Source of the DNA: a virus
IMG/VR virus record: IMGVR_UViG_3300002138_000044
Coordinates: 1 to 38,629 of that record
Reading direction: 5' to 3' (one strand)
DNA length: 38,629 bases
Shown: in pieces, positions 38,446 through 38,629 of the stretch
Layout of the letters: each line of letters begins with the position of its first letter
How positions within the stretch are numbered: position 1 is the stretch's first letter
The notes under the pieces: generated by a model
The model's database searches: none
Told to the model about the DNA's origin: nothing
The model's input: the letters and a program-made list of their open reading frames with translations, nothing else
Translations under genes and position numbers: made by a program

Positions 38446-38629
38446 TGAAAAATTACGTATTCAAAAATCTTGATCTTCATTGCACGAAATGTAAAGAAGA
38501 TATTGTTTCTGATCCAGAATGCTGGGACAATGTAGACAACGTTTACTTTTGCCCGATGTGTGGTCAAAAGGCTTATGAAATAAGTGAGTTGTTTGAAATG
38601 GCAAATCAAGATCACTGGCCGCGCGATTA
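38445..38629 (+). CDS. Zinc-ribbon protein, runs to the window edge
   Basis: At least 61 codons; the window ends after TA of codon 62, which may itself be the stop. Two CxxC pairs, CTKC (C13, C16) and CPMC (C36, C39), form a zinc ribbon, similar in layout to the 54-aa protein at 29179. The rest is acidic. Function unknown. Confidence 0.65.
   Translation, partial: MKNYVFKNLDLHCTKCKEDIVSDPECWDNVDNVYFCPMCGQKAYEISELFEMANQDHWPRD

Noticed and set aside
1-38629. CRISPR arrays, insertion sequences, integrase or attachment sites
   Set aside because: No regularly spaced repeats, transposase or integrase genes were seen; the only mobile elements are homing endonucleases and their remnants.

Overview
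The window is a stretch of an AT-rich, T4-type (tailed, contractile-tail lineage) bacteriophage genome. The evidence is a set of T4 core genes recognisable from their proteins: DNA polymerase gp43, recombinase UvsX, helicase gp41, dCMP hydroxymethylase gp42, dCMP deaminase, NrdA/NrdB, DsbA, RNase H and DNA ligase gp30. T4-like late promoters (TATAAATA) are also present. A spanin pair and a muralytic enzyme point to a Gram-negative host. The host is not identifiable from sequence alone; gene content such as ThyX, a Dps and the small capsid-associated proteins resembles marine T4-like phages. Almost all genes are on the + strand. Only one credible gene, a homing-endonuclease-type DNA-binding protein at 29787-30263, is on the minus strand.

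Layout. 1-6459: replication core (gp43, a 2-oxoglutarate hydroxylase, UvsX, a small unknown, gp41, a MazG-like pyrophosphohydrolase). 6476-7314: an HNH homing endonuclease inserted at the 3' end of the MazG gene, leaving a second copy of that gene's C-terminus downstream. 7314-9479: a primase-like protein, a small acidic protein, a nuclease-like protein and an Nmad1-like protein. 9476-13212: a DNA-modification block with dCMP hydroxymethylase, dCMP deaminase, an unknown, a GT-A glycosyltransferase and a C5-cytosine-methyltransferase-like enzyme. 13278-23210: a capsid-related block. Several enzymes here (HAD phosphatase, ligase-like nucleotidyltransferase, cytidylyltransferase-like protein) and unknown proteins start with a peptide that resembles the T4 capsid-targeting sequence. 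They lie with a Dps, an AT-hook protein rich in protease-like sites and an Ig-like decoration protein. 23216-25377: lysis cassette (two spanins, GH19 endolysin, three small membrane proteins including a holin). 25440-29343: nucleotide metabolism (ThyX, NrdA, thioredoxin, NrdB, zinc ribbon). 29393-30263: two convergent homing-type genes. 30363-35694: membrane and small hypothetical proteins, DsbA and RNase H. 35755-37721: DNA ligase and a metallophosphoesterase. 37728-38038: tRNA cluster with an HNH remnant and a decayed tRNA-Cys. 38257-38629: two small genes, the last running into the window edge.

Regulation is unusually legible. Nine strong promoters share TGTACA (or TGTACT), a 17-base spacer and TATAAT; most also share an AAT-CGT element inside the spacer, and several share an upstream AATAACGG that supplies the stop codon of the preceding gene. 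A separate set of TATAAATA late promoters stands before the homing endonucleases and one capsid-block gene. In two cases the late promoter is built into a hairpin that would hide the ribosome-binding site in read-through RNA but not in RNA started at the late promoter.

How the parts fit: gp42 and the deaminase reshape the deoxycytidylate pool, RNR and ThyX supply dNTPs, and the glycosyltransferase/methyltransferase pair would modify the DNA after synthesis. gp43, gp41, UvsX, RNase H and ligase replicate and join it. The most interesting possible system is the set of enzymes with capsid-targeting-like N-termini, which may be packed in the head and injected with the genome.
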